Origin: Candidatus Omnitrophota bacterium
GTDB lineage: Bacteria > Omnitrophota > Gorgyraeia > Zapsychrales > Fredricksoniimonadaceae
Length of the DNA stretch: 37,265 nt
Reading direction: 5' to 3'
Assembly (NCBI GenBank): GCA_028870995.1
Contig: JAGWOI010000021.1
Span: forward strand, 1-37,265
Position 1 is the stretch's first letter. Each line of letters starts with the position of its first letter. The translations under genes and the position numbers were made by a program. Of the stretch, positions 25,727 through 31,905 are shown piece by piece. The notes below the pieces were generated by a model. The model did not search any database. It saw only the letters and a program-made list of their open reading frames with translations, and had not been told where the DNA came from.

Positions 25727-25800
25727 TGGATCGGGGGGGGATCGAACCCCCGGCCTCATCATTGCGAACGATGCGCTCTCCCAAACTGAGCTACCGACCC
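25727..25800 (-). tRNA. tRNA-Ala, anticodon CGC
   Basis: A complete cloverleaf can be drawn on the minus strand. The acceptor stem GGGTCGG pairs with CCGATCC and includes the G3-U70 wobble that identifies alanine tRNA. The D arm is GCTC/GAGC, the anticodon stem is CATCG/TGATG with loop TTCGCAA (anticodon CGC), and the T arm is GGGGG-TTCGATC-CCCCC. The discriminator is A. CCA is not encoded (ACTT follows), so it is added after transcription. It is 74 bases including the discriminator. rsmE begins nine bases downstream in the same transcript. Confidence 0.96.
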
Positions 25801-25848
25801 AAATTATTACAAATAGAAGGGCAAACCAGCTTATTTATATAGGCCGGT

Positions 25849-25877
25849 ATACTATCAAAAGCTTCGAGCTTTGACAA
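25849..25877 (-). promoter_or_regulatory. Possible promoter of tRNA-Ala and rsmE
   Basis: On the minus strand TTGTCA (25872-25877) and TAGTAT (25849-25854) are 17 bases apart. The -35 matches the consensus at 5 of 6 positions and the -10 at 4 of 6. Initiation would be about 40 bases before the mature tRNA 5' end. The spacer carries a short AAGCT/AGCTT inverted repeat that might also end the upstream peptidase transcript, but it has no good T-tract. The rest of the 25801-25890 gap shows nothing else. Confidence 0.45.
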
Positions 25878-25890
25878 GCTGTTGTTCTCT

Positions 25891-26631
25891 TTACTGCCGG
25901 ATCGTCCAGAAATCATCCGCCAGGGTTTCCAGGTACTTGTAGGGCATGGTAAAGTAGCCCTCCTGCCCCCACTGCGGCCCCCAGGAATTACGGACGATGA
26001 AACGCTTTTGCCTCTGATCATACCCGACGGCCAGGACGGCGTGCCCGCCCAAAAGCTTTTCCTTTTTTCCAGGCATGGGTACAATGCCTGTGCTGGCGAC
26101 CTTGGCGCTCTCGAAGCTCTCATAAACGCTGAAGCCGAATACAAAAGGGAAACCTTCGGCCAGGCAGTTGAGCATCTCGTCCAAGGTCAACAGGCGGTGA
26201 TAGGAAACAATGCGGCGTTTAAGGGCCTGCTTGTAGCAGGCTGATGCCGGCTTGCGTGTAAATTCCGATATATCATAAGGCCAGCTTAACTCAGTGCAGA
26301 CGCCATATTTAGCCAGGCCTTTGATGCCGTCGCGGATCATGGCGCCGGAATCATAGTTGACTGTGCCTTCAATGGCCCTTTCGTTGTAATAAATAAAAAG
26401 CCGGCTTAAGTCCTTATACGGCGAACCGTTGACCTCTTCCAGGAACTCAAGATTGCCGGCCAGGGCATTGGCGGTGCAGCTGCCTAGCCTCCCCTGGTTT
26501 TCGACGGGCGAACACTCATTCCTTAAATCCACGCGTGAAGGGATCCTGACCTTGGGCGCGATCGCGCTGTAAAGATAATCCCTGTGGTCAGGCCTGTCCG
26601 GGATCCAACCATACACGTTGAACCGTTTCAT
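25891..26631 (-). CDS. Papain-like (C1 family) cysteine peptidase
   Basis: A 246-residue bacterial papain-fold peptidase with an intact triad. The nucleophile Cys is in VENQGRLGSCTANALAG, the His in GGHAVLAVGYD, and the Asn in FIVRNSWGPQWGQEGYF; the Gln of the oxyanion hole precedes the Cys. The N-terminus has the YGWIPDRPDHRDYLYSA motif common in bacterial C1 enzymes. There is no signal peptide and no long inhibitory propeptide, so it is predicted to be cytoplasmic unless exported another way. A good AAGGAG ribosome site lies seven bases before the ATG. It is the last gene behind four minor pilin genes, 51 bases after the nearest one, and is probably cotranscribed. Substrate unknown; pilus processing is only a guess. 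Confidence 0.9.
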   Translation of the reverse strand: MKRFNVYGWIPDRPDHRDYLYSAIAPKVRIPSRVDLRNECSPVENQGRLGSCTANALAGNLEFLEEVNGSPYKDLSRLFIYYNERAIEGTVNYDSGAMIRDGIKGLAKYGVCTELSWPYDISEFTRKPASACYKQALKRRIVSYHRLLTLDEMLNCLAEGFPFVFGFSVYESFESAKVASTGIVPMPGKKEKLLGGHAVLAVGYDQRQKRFIVRNSWGPQWGQEGYFTMPYKYLETLADDFWTIRQ

Positions 26632-26682
26632 AGCGGTCTCCTTGTTCTTTCCGGATCAAGTGATGAGCACGGGGAAGCTCGG

Positions 26683-27369
26683 TTAACTGCTGGCCTGCAT
26701 GGGGGCGACGCTGCCAGAAAGCTGAACTTCAGGGTTGTCCGCCGGATCTGCTGAAGCAGCATTATTAAGGCGATTAGTGATGGTCACCGAAAATTGTAAA
26801 GGGCTGGCCGTCGGAACAAACGAAGCGGAAGGTGCAACGACAGAGGTCCCCAAAAATGTCGCCCCCCCTGCCGTATTGCAATCCGTTGCGCCACGGGGAT
26901 CGGCCACAGACCCGGGATTCGTCACGGCCGCCGGAGGATATGATTCAGTACAAGAATAAATGGAGTATGGCTGAGGCATGTTGGGGGACACTCCCGCGCT
27001 GCCGGACCAGCTATAACATAGCCAATAGTCCCCGCTCCCAGTGCTGTTCTGCTCATGCATACATATCGTATTGGCGCTCACATTGCTGCCGCCACCTGAA
27101 GTGCATGAATTAAGCGTCATCCCGCTGCCAACCAAAATGGCTTCATCATTGCAATTGGCGCTGCCGACGGCCGTTGAGGCATTGTTCAACATGTGATTCA
27201 GTGTAGCCTGCGTGTCGGCTTTGACAAAATATCTCTGGCCGTAATCCTCGTTGCTGTTCCTAAGCACTGTATTAACAGCCTCAATGCCGAAGAAAATGAC
27301 AACGACCAAGAGCGTCGCAAAGATCAATTCAACGAGAGAAACGGCGGTATTTGAAAGTATCCTTTTCAT
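26683..27369 (-). CDS. Cysteine-rich minor pilin/pseudopilin (PilW/GspJ-like)
   Basis: Prepilin-like protein of 228 residues. The N-terminal class III signal is MKRILSNTAVSLVELIFATL, with Ala rather than Gly before the predicted cleavage site and Glu at mature position 5, followed by a hydrophobic helix. The secreted part has six cysteines, many Ser/Thr/Asn residues and a C-terminal region rich in Ala/Pro/Ser; no enzyme motif is visible. The start at 27369 overlaps the previous pilin gene by four bases (ATGA); an earlier in-frame start is less likely. Its size and position at the end of the minor pilin set suggest a PilW/GspJ-type tip component, which is inference. Confidence 0.78.
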   Translation of the reverse strand: MKRILSNTAVSLVELIFATLLVVVIFFGIEAVNTVLRNSNEDYGQRYFVKADTQATLNHMLNNASTAVGSANCNDEAILVGSGMTLNSCTSGGGSNVSANTICMHEQNSTGSGDYWLCYSWSGSAGVSPNMPQPYSIYSCTESYPPAAVTNPGSVADPRGATDCNTAGGATFLGTSVVAPSASFVPTASPLQFSVTITNRLNNAASADPADNPEVQLSGSVAPMQASS

Positions 27370-27863
27370 GGCAAACTCGGCCAATTGATTGTCAGATCAA
27401 CCTTGCGGGCGATATCGGAACTGCTGCAAGCCGCGGTGCCCCCATAAGTACCGCTGCCGTCCGCACAACTGACCACATAGTACAGGCAGGGGCTGGTGCC
27501 GGAACATGAATTAGACCCCGAAATAGCCGCAGGCCAACTGAGGCCTGTTCCTGCCAGGCTGGTCACTTCATGCGTCCCCAAGGCCAGGGAAAAATCCGTG
27601 CAGATGCCCGTCGTCCCATCGCAATTAGTGTCCGAATAATAGTTAGCGCTGCTGCTGGCGTTCACTTTGGAGCGCAGGGCCTCAAGGGCCTGCTTGCCAA
27701 AGACGGTGGCCGTCAGGGCATTTTCCTTGTTGTACACGGGCATGCGGACGGCATTCAACGTCGCAAAAATACCGGCGATCGAAACTACAAAAATGACGGC
27801 GGACAATAATATTTCCAATAAGGAAAAGGCCGCGTTGTCCAAACTCTTTTGTCGCATAGGCAT
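27366..27863 (-). CDS. Cysteine-rich minor pilin/pseudopilin (PilV/GspI-like)
   Basis: Prepilin-like protein of 165 residues. The cleavage region is LDNAAFSLLEILLSAVIFVV, with Ala at -1, Phe at +1 and Glu at +5, then a membrane helix. The globular part has six cysteines (TNCDGTTGIC, SCSGTSPC, SCADG, AACSS). The ATG at 27863 shares one base with the stop of the preceding pilin (TGATG), so I prefer it to a longer reading from 27893. Its own stop overlaps the next pilin by four bases. Probably a minor pilin that assembles with its neighbours. Confidence 0.8.
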   Translation of the reverse strand: MPMRQKSLDNAAFSLLEILLSAVIFVVSIAGIFATLNAVRMPVYNKENALTATVFGKQALEALRSKVNASSSANYYSDTNCDGTTGICTDFSLALGTHEVTSLAGTGLSWPAAISGSNSCSGTSPCLYYVVSCADGSGTYGGTAACSSSDIARKVDLTINWPSLP

Positions 27864-28318
27864 CAAGGGCACCAGGAGGCGGTTAAATTGCATTGTGGGT
27901 TTAAGGTCCCTGCCCCCTTCAAATTAACCGGTGTATTTAACGTGATCACCATGGTCGCCGCGGTGCTTGTTCTGGTGGCCGTACACCTTGGCGTATTGTC
28001 GCAGGTATACGTGTACGTGCCGTCATCCGGGATGCTGAGGGACAAATTACAATTGATGGCGGCCAAAGAATCCGCGCAGTTGGCGCTTATCGAGGTGCAG
28101 GCTGAACTTGCGCTGGTGGTATCGAAACAATATTGACCGTTATTATTGTTATAATTCTGTTGGGCGGTATAAATGGCCAATAAATTGTCCCGTGCCGTCA
28201 AGGCCCGCCCCTGTTCGACAGGACTGAGGTAATTGGCTGCAGCGACGGCGGAAATAATGCCGACAATAATCAAGACCACGATCATCTCCATCAAGGTCAC
28301 CCCTTCCCTGCGCGGCAT
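27863..28318 (-). CDS. Cysteine-rich type IV pilin-like protein
   Basis: Prepilin of 151 residues with the motif RREGVTLMEMIVVLIIVGII: Gly at -1, Val at +1 and Glu at +5. The mature part keeps the N-terminal helix (VEQGRALTARDNLLAIYTAQQNY) and then eight cysteines, more than any other pilin here, including YC, AC, NC and WC pairs near both ends. The ATG at 28318 has an AAGGAGGGG ribosome site; a TTG reading from 28345 would overlap the upstream gene. The stop is coupled to the next pilin by TGATG. It is closest in layout to the preceding gene product, so the two probably arose by duplication. Confidence 0.83.
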   Translation of the reverse strand: MPRREGVTLMEMIVVLIIVGIISAVAAANYLSPVEQGRALTARDNLLAIYTAQQNYNNNNGQYCFDTTSASSACTSISANCADSLAAINCNLSLSIPDDGTYTYTCDNTPRCTATRTSTAATMVITLNTPVNLKGAGTLNPQCNLTASWCP

Positions 28319-28332
28319 CCTTAAACCCCTCC

Positions 28333-28740
28333 TTATGGCGGACAATAACCGTTAGGACCGGCACAATCCACATTGTCACCTAACCCATTGTTAACAACGG
28401 ACAAGGTCAGCGTATCGGTACCGTCCCCGGCTGTACACTGGTACGGTAATGCGGCATCCGTACAGCTGTAGCTAAACTTATCTGAAAAACTTAAATGCAA
28501 ATTGGTATTAATATGGTCGGTCGTGTCCGCACAATTACTGGTTTGAGTGCAGTATATACCATTATCTTCAAAATATTTCTGCTGGGCCGCGGCAATGGCA
28601 TACAAATTATTCCTGGCCATCTGGGCCTTGGTTTGCTCGGAAGCAGAAATCATGTTGGGAAGGGCAATGGCAGCAACTACCCCCACGATAATCAAAACAA
28701 CTACTAACTCTATAAGGGTAAATCCTTGCCTACACGCCAT
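28333..28740 (-). CDS. Cysteine-rich type IV pilin-like protein
   Basis: Prepilin of 135 residues with a canonical signal, CRQGFTLIELVVVLIIVGVV, predicted to be cleaved after Gly and methylated on Phe. The helix continues through SEQTKAQMARNNLYAIAAAQ. The globular part has six cysteines after the helix, ending in VDCAGPNGYCPP. An AAGGGGTGAA ribosome site precedes the ATG. It is the first of four minor pilin genes packed head to tail before the C1 peptidase. A possible promoter lies in the 88-base gap upstream. It could be a GspH/FimU-like initiator or a second structural pilin. Confidence 0.85.
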   Translation of the reverse strand: MACRQGFTLIELVVVLIIVGVVAAIALPNMISASEQTKAQMARNNLYAIAAAQQKYFEDNGIYCTQTSNCADTTDHINTNLHLSFSDKFSYSCTDAALPYQCTAGDGTDTLTLSVVNNGLGDNVDCAGPNGYCPP

Positions 28741-28780
28741 TGTTCTTCACCCCTTTTACGCCCTATTATATCTTATTTAA

Positions 28781-28809
28781 TATATAACATGGGCCTTAAA
28801 GAAGGTCAA
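28781..28809 (-). promoter_or_regulatory. Possible promoter of the minor pilin-C1 peptidase genes
   Basis: The minus strand has TTGACC (28804-28809), a 17-base spacer and TATATA (28781-28786). Nearer the gene a perfect TATAAT hexamer lies at 28765-28770, but without a -35 at a suitable distance. The remaining gap is AT-rich, with only a loose GGCCTT/AAGGCC inverted repeat. No sigma-54 type GG-N10-GC site was noticed. Confidence 0.4.
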
Positions 28810-28828
28810 CCAATTGAATTAAAAAGGC

Positions 28829-29263
28829 CTAACAAATACCCGTGTAGGCTGTGCCGACTGTTGAGCAGGTCCAGTTGCCGCTGGCAGCCCTGGTCAAGAT
28901 GATCGAACTGCCGCTGCCATCGTTGGGAGTGGCTGTTAGAACATACACCAAGGAATTGCCCGACATATTTCCGACACCCCCGCTCAACGCAACAGCAAAC
29001 GTAACGTTACTTACTGCCGCCGTTGATGTTGCACGCGCGGCAGTCACGTCAGCTGCAGCCGGTGTGGAGGTGGAATGCAGTGAATAATAAGCTTCCATTG
29101 AGGATTTTACACCCATCAACAGGGTCAACGCTTGGGCGCTTTTGCTCTTTTGAATATTTTGGAACAGATTGGGCAAGGCGAGAGCCGCCAAAACACCAAC
29201 GATAATCAAAACAACAATAATTTCCATCAAGGTAAAACCGTTCTGGCTGCTTATTATTTTCAT
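28829..29263 (-). CDS. Major type IV pilin paralogue 2
   Basis: Prepilin of 144 residues, close paralogue of the pilin encoded 513 bases upstream. The signal is SSQNGFTLMEIIVVLIIVGV, cleaved after Gly, then ALPNLFQNIQKSKSAQALTL. The mature protein has exactly two cysteines near the C-terminus (NWTCSTVGTAYTGIC), which would form the C-terminal disulfide loop typical of type IVa pilins, and a Ser/Thr/Ala-rich stretch (LHSTSTPAAADV) suited to O-glycosylation. There is no good ribosome site and only about 20 bases lie between a terminator palindrome and the ATG, so expression probably depends on read-through from paralogue 1. Confidence 0.9.
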   Translation of the reverse strand: MKIISSQNGFTLMEIIVVLIIVGVLAALALPNLFQNIQKSKSAQALTLLMGVKSSMEAYYSLHSTSTPAAADVTAARATSTAAVSNVTFAVALSGGVGNMSGNSLVYVLTATPNDGSGSSIILTRAASGNWTCSTVGTAYTGIC

Positions 29264-29283
29264 GATGACCGTTTATTTGTTAT

Positions 29284-29321
29284 ATAAAAGGCAAGACCGG
29301 AATTCCGGTCTTGCCTTTTAT
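29284..29321 (-). terminator. 38-bp perfect palindrome, intrinsic terminator between the two major pilin genes
   Basis: The sequence is fully self-complementary, centred between 29302 and 29303. In the minus-strand RNA it gives a GC-rich stem (GGCAAGACCGG with CCGGTCTTGCC, four-base AAUU loop) flanked by A and U runs, followed by UUUUAUAU. This is a classical intrinsic terminator that works in both directions. It follows the stop of pilin paralogue 1 and precedes paralogue 2, so it may set the ratio of the two pilins or protect the 3' end of the first mRNA. Confidence 0.88.
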
Positions 29322-29341
29322 TAAACCGATATGCCTCTCTA

Positions 29342-29776
29342 CTAACAAATACCCGCGTAAGCTGTACCGACTGTTGAGCAGGTCCAGTTGCCGCTGGTAG
29401 CCCTGGTTAAGATGATTGAACTAGCACTACCGTCGTTGGGTGTGGCCGTTAGGACATACACCAAGCTGCTGCCCGCCATGTTTCCAGCGCCACCACTGAG
29501 TGCAACAGCAAAGGTCACGTTACTCACTGTTGCCGTTGATGTTGCGCCTGCGGTAACAACGTCACCCGCGGCCGGTGTACTAGTGGAATGAATTGAGTAA
29601 TACGTTTCCATGGTGGTCCGTACACTGTCCAACAAAGTCAATGCCTGGGCACCCTTGCTCTTTTGAATGTTCTGGAACAAGTTGGGCAAGGCAATGGCCG
29701 CCAAAATACCAACGATGATCAAAACAACGATAATTTCTATCAAAGTAAAACCGCTCTTATTGTCGATTTTTTTCAT
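29342..29776 (-). CDS. Major type IV pilin paralogue 1
   Basis: Prepilin of 144 residues, likely the main structural pilin. The signal is NKSGFTLIEIIVVLIIVGIL, predicted to be cleaved after Gly with N-methyl-Phe at +1 and Glu at +5. The helix continues into ALPNLFQNIQKSKGAQALTLL. Ser/Thr-rich segments (IHSTSTPAAGDV, GATSTATVSN) and a C-terminal pair of cysteines (NWTCSTVGTAYAGIC) follow. It has the best expression signals of the locus: an AAGGAG ribosome site and its own near-consensus promoter. Paralogue 2 downstream has the same length and most of the same residues, indicating a recent tandem duplication. Confidence 0.92.
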   Translation of the reverse strand: MKKIDNKSGFTLIEIIVVLIIVGILAAIALPNLFQNIQKSKGAQALTLLDSVRTTMETYYSIHSTSTPAAGDVVTAGATSTATVSNVTFAVALSGGAGNMAGSSLVYVLTATPNDGSASSIILTRATSGNWTCSTVGTAYAGIC

Positions 29777-29831
29777 TTTATTCTCCTTGGTATTACAGCT
29801 TATTTATTGTATAACTGCTCTTTCACCTATA

Positions 29832-29860
29832 AGTATATATCACCTCCTTAAATGTTTCAA
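29832..29860 (-). promoter_or_regulatory. Promoter of the major pilin gene
   Basis: On the minus strand TTGAAA (29855-29860) and TATACT (29832-29837) are 17 bases apart; each hexamer matches the sigma-70 consensus at 5 of 6 positions. Initiation near 29825 leaves a leader of about 50 bases ending in AAGGAG before the pilin ATG. An AT-only palindrome at 29871-29884, just after the glycosyltransferase stop, may weakly separate the two transcripts. The rest of the 29777-29885 gap is AT-rich leader. Confidence 0.75.
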
Positions 29861-29885
29861 ATAAAGTTGTGAATATTTATATTCT

Positions 29886-31886
29886 TCAATTAATAGAGAT
29901 TTTATTACCTTTTTTCTCCGCCTGCACCATGAACCTCCTAAAACGCTGATCATGGGGGTTTAGGACCGAACCCATTTTCCAAAGGCGGACAGCATCGCTA
30001 TAACGACCGGTATCGAAAAGCATTTTCCCGGCATACAAATAGGCATCCCCATAATCAGGCGCCAGGCGAATGGCCTTTTGAAAACAATCAAGGGCAAGAG
30101 CAGAAAAATGTGCTTGCGCCATTTCATTGCCTAATATGGTCAAGGCCGCAGGATCATCAATAGAATCGACAAAACGCTGCGCATATTTCTTGATATTGGC
30201 AAAATCTTTCTTTTGAATAAAAATTTCAATCAACAGGCCAAGCGTCTCCGGATCGTTATTGATGATATCGAGGTTCTTAAGGCACAATTCAACGGCTTTT
30301 TGGTATTCCGCCTGTTTTAAGAACATTCGCGCGAGAAGAATCCTTGGTTTGGTTAATAAAGGATCGAACGCCAACGCACTGCCGCAAAAGGCCTGGGCCT
30401 TGTCGAATTTGCCTTCATGATAATAAACGACACATAAATTATGGTACGCCTGTGCCCAATCAGGTTTAAACATCAATGCCATTTTGTAATGCAATTCCGC
30501 CTGTTTGAAATCCTTATCTTGGGTTTCCATAACGCCAAAATTATTGAGTATCAATCTCATACCCACACTGCTGACGCCTCGGGTCAACATTTTTCTATAA
30601 TACTTCTTTGCCTCCCGAAAAGCGCCCTCATTTTGATAGGATTGAGCTAAATAAAAGCAAGGCAGGTTCATATTGGGGGCTTGCTTGGCCCAATATAAAG
30701 CATATGTCTTTTGATCGGCCCATACCAAGGTCGAGGCGTAGGAAAAATACCCCCAAACAAAAAGCACCACAAACAATAACACAACGCCGGTCTTTCTCAT
30801 CCTTTCCAGAACTAATAAACATAAACCGGCCGCTGAAATAGCAAATCCGATGGAAGGAACGATCAACCAGTGCGGTTCGATCATGACGCCATTCTGGGAC
30901 TCTAAGAACGCGGCCAAACCGACGGGTAGAAAACCGATCAAAAGCCAGGCGATCCCGAGGCGGTATATCTTTTGCTTGGAACAGGCGATAAAAAGCAGCC
31001 CCAAAAGCCCGATCAGAAGACATAAGGCCGCGGCATAGAGCATGATATGCTGATGCACGATCGGCGTTATCCACTCGAGCACAATGCCCTTGGGATAAAA
31101 TAACCTGGCTCTATACCAGGCATACACTTGGAACAAAGACCCCAGATACTGCCCCCCTGTCATATGCTGCATTCTTATTTTTTCCAAAATGGGCTCATGA
31201 AGGCCCAAGAAGTTCAACCTGAAAACAAGGAAACCTAAAACGATCAAAAAGTAAGGAAAAAGGTAGAGAATTTTATTTTTTAGAGATTCCGGCCTGAATA
31301 ATAAAATGACAACGGCAAGATAAAAAGACATCATCACCGCGTTTTCATGCCAAAACAGGGATAAAAAGAATAAAAGCAGGCTAAGAAAATACCGCGTCCG
31401 GTCGTTGCTTCTTTCCAAAGACGACCAAAGCAACAGCATGGACCCCAGCATAAAAATCACTTCAAATGTAAACACAATGCCGGAAGTATAGTCCACCGCA
31501 ACCTGATTGATGGGATGGATAAGGTAAAAAAGGCCCGACAAAAGGGCCAAAGGAAAATTTCCCGTTATTTGGAGGACAAATATATAAACCAGGGAAGAGG
31601 CCAGCGCGAAAAGAAAAATACTCAATAAATGATACTCCCAATTGTTATCCCTGAACGTCCCATAAAGGAAATTTAATAGCATGTGGGCCATGGGACGATA
31701 ATACCCAAGACTCCTGACCTCCTCGGTGTAGGGGTTCCATTGGGAAAGGGCGTATTTGGTCTGGCTCATCCTAGGATCGGCCCTGAATTCGCCGTCATCC
31801 ATCAGAAATTTATTGTTCAGACCGTTGGCATAGACCAATAGCCCCAACATGCAGAAAAGAAAAAAGACCGCAAGCCATTTTTTCAT
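29886..31886 (-). CDS. Multi-pass GT-C type glycosyltransferase with C-terminal TPR repeats
   Basis: Large membrane protein of 666 residues. After the first helix (KKWLAVFFLFCMLGLLVYA) comes an extracytoplasmic loop with the acidic motif LMDDGEFRADPR, expected for the catalytic site of lipid-linked-sugar GT-C enzymes, then about ten further hydrophobic segments to residue 400. The last 250 residues hold about seven TPR units (for example AQAYHNLCVVYYHEGKFDKA, YGDAYLYAGKMLFDTGRYSD). This layout resembles TMTC/PMT-like O-glycosyltransferases. I chose the ATG at 31886 (MKKWLAVFF), 19 bases after the gspF-like stop; longer readings overlap that gene. Its place between the pilus motor genes and the Ser/Thr-rich pilins suggests pilin O-glycosylation, which is inference. 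Confidence 0.8.
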   Translation of the reverse strand: MKKWLAVFFLFCMLGLLVYANGLNNKFLMDDGEFRADPRMSQTKYALSQWNPYTEEVRSLGYYRPMAHMLLNFLYGTFRDNNWEYHLLSIFLFALASSLVYIFVLQITGNFPLALLSGLFYLIHPINQVAVDYTSGIVFTFEVIFMLGSMLLLWSSLERSNDRTRYFLSLLLFFLSLFWHENAVMMSFYLAVVILLFRPESLKNKILYLFPYFLIVLGFLVFRLNFLGLHEPILEKIRMQHMTGGQYLGSLFQVYAWYRARLFYPKGIVLEWITPIVHQHIMLYAAALCLLIGLLGLLFIACSKQKIYRLGIAWLLIGFLPVGLAAFLESQNGVMIEPHWLIVPSIGFAISAAGLCLLVLERMRKTGVVLLFVVLFVWGYFSYASTLVWADQKTYALYWAKQAPNMNLPCFYLAQSYQNEGAFREAKKYYRKMLTRGVSSVGMRLILNNFGVMETQDKDFKQAELHYKMALMFKPDWAQAYHNLCVVYYHEGKFDKAQAFCGSALAFDPLLTKPRILLARMFLKQAEYQKAVELCLKNLDIINNDPETLGLLIEIFIQKKDFANIKKYAQRFVDSIDDPAALTILGNEMAQAHFSALALDCFQKAIRLAPDYGDAYLYAGKMLFDTGRYSDAVRLWKMGSVLNPHDQRFRRFMVQAEKKGNKISIN

Positions 31887-31905
31887 ACAGAGGTTAAAAC
31901 ACCCA

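Noticed and set aside
25727..25800. tRNA-Ala as an integration site for a mobile island
   Set aside because: No duplicated tRNA 3' end and no integrase are visible on either side in this window.
28504..28803. AT-rich stretches near the pilins as a phage attachment site or island boundary
   Set aside because: No integrase, direct repeat pair or tRNA junction was found; the AT richness fits promoters and leaders.
29839..29849. Perfect anti-16S match AAGGAGGTGAT on the minus strand
   Set aside because: It falls in the spacer of the pilin promoter, upstream of the predicted transcription start, and no start codon of a usable ORF follows.
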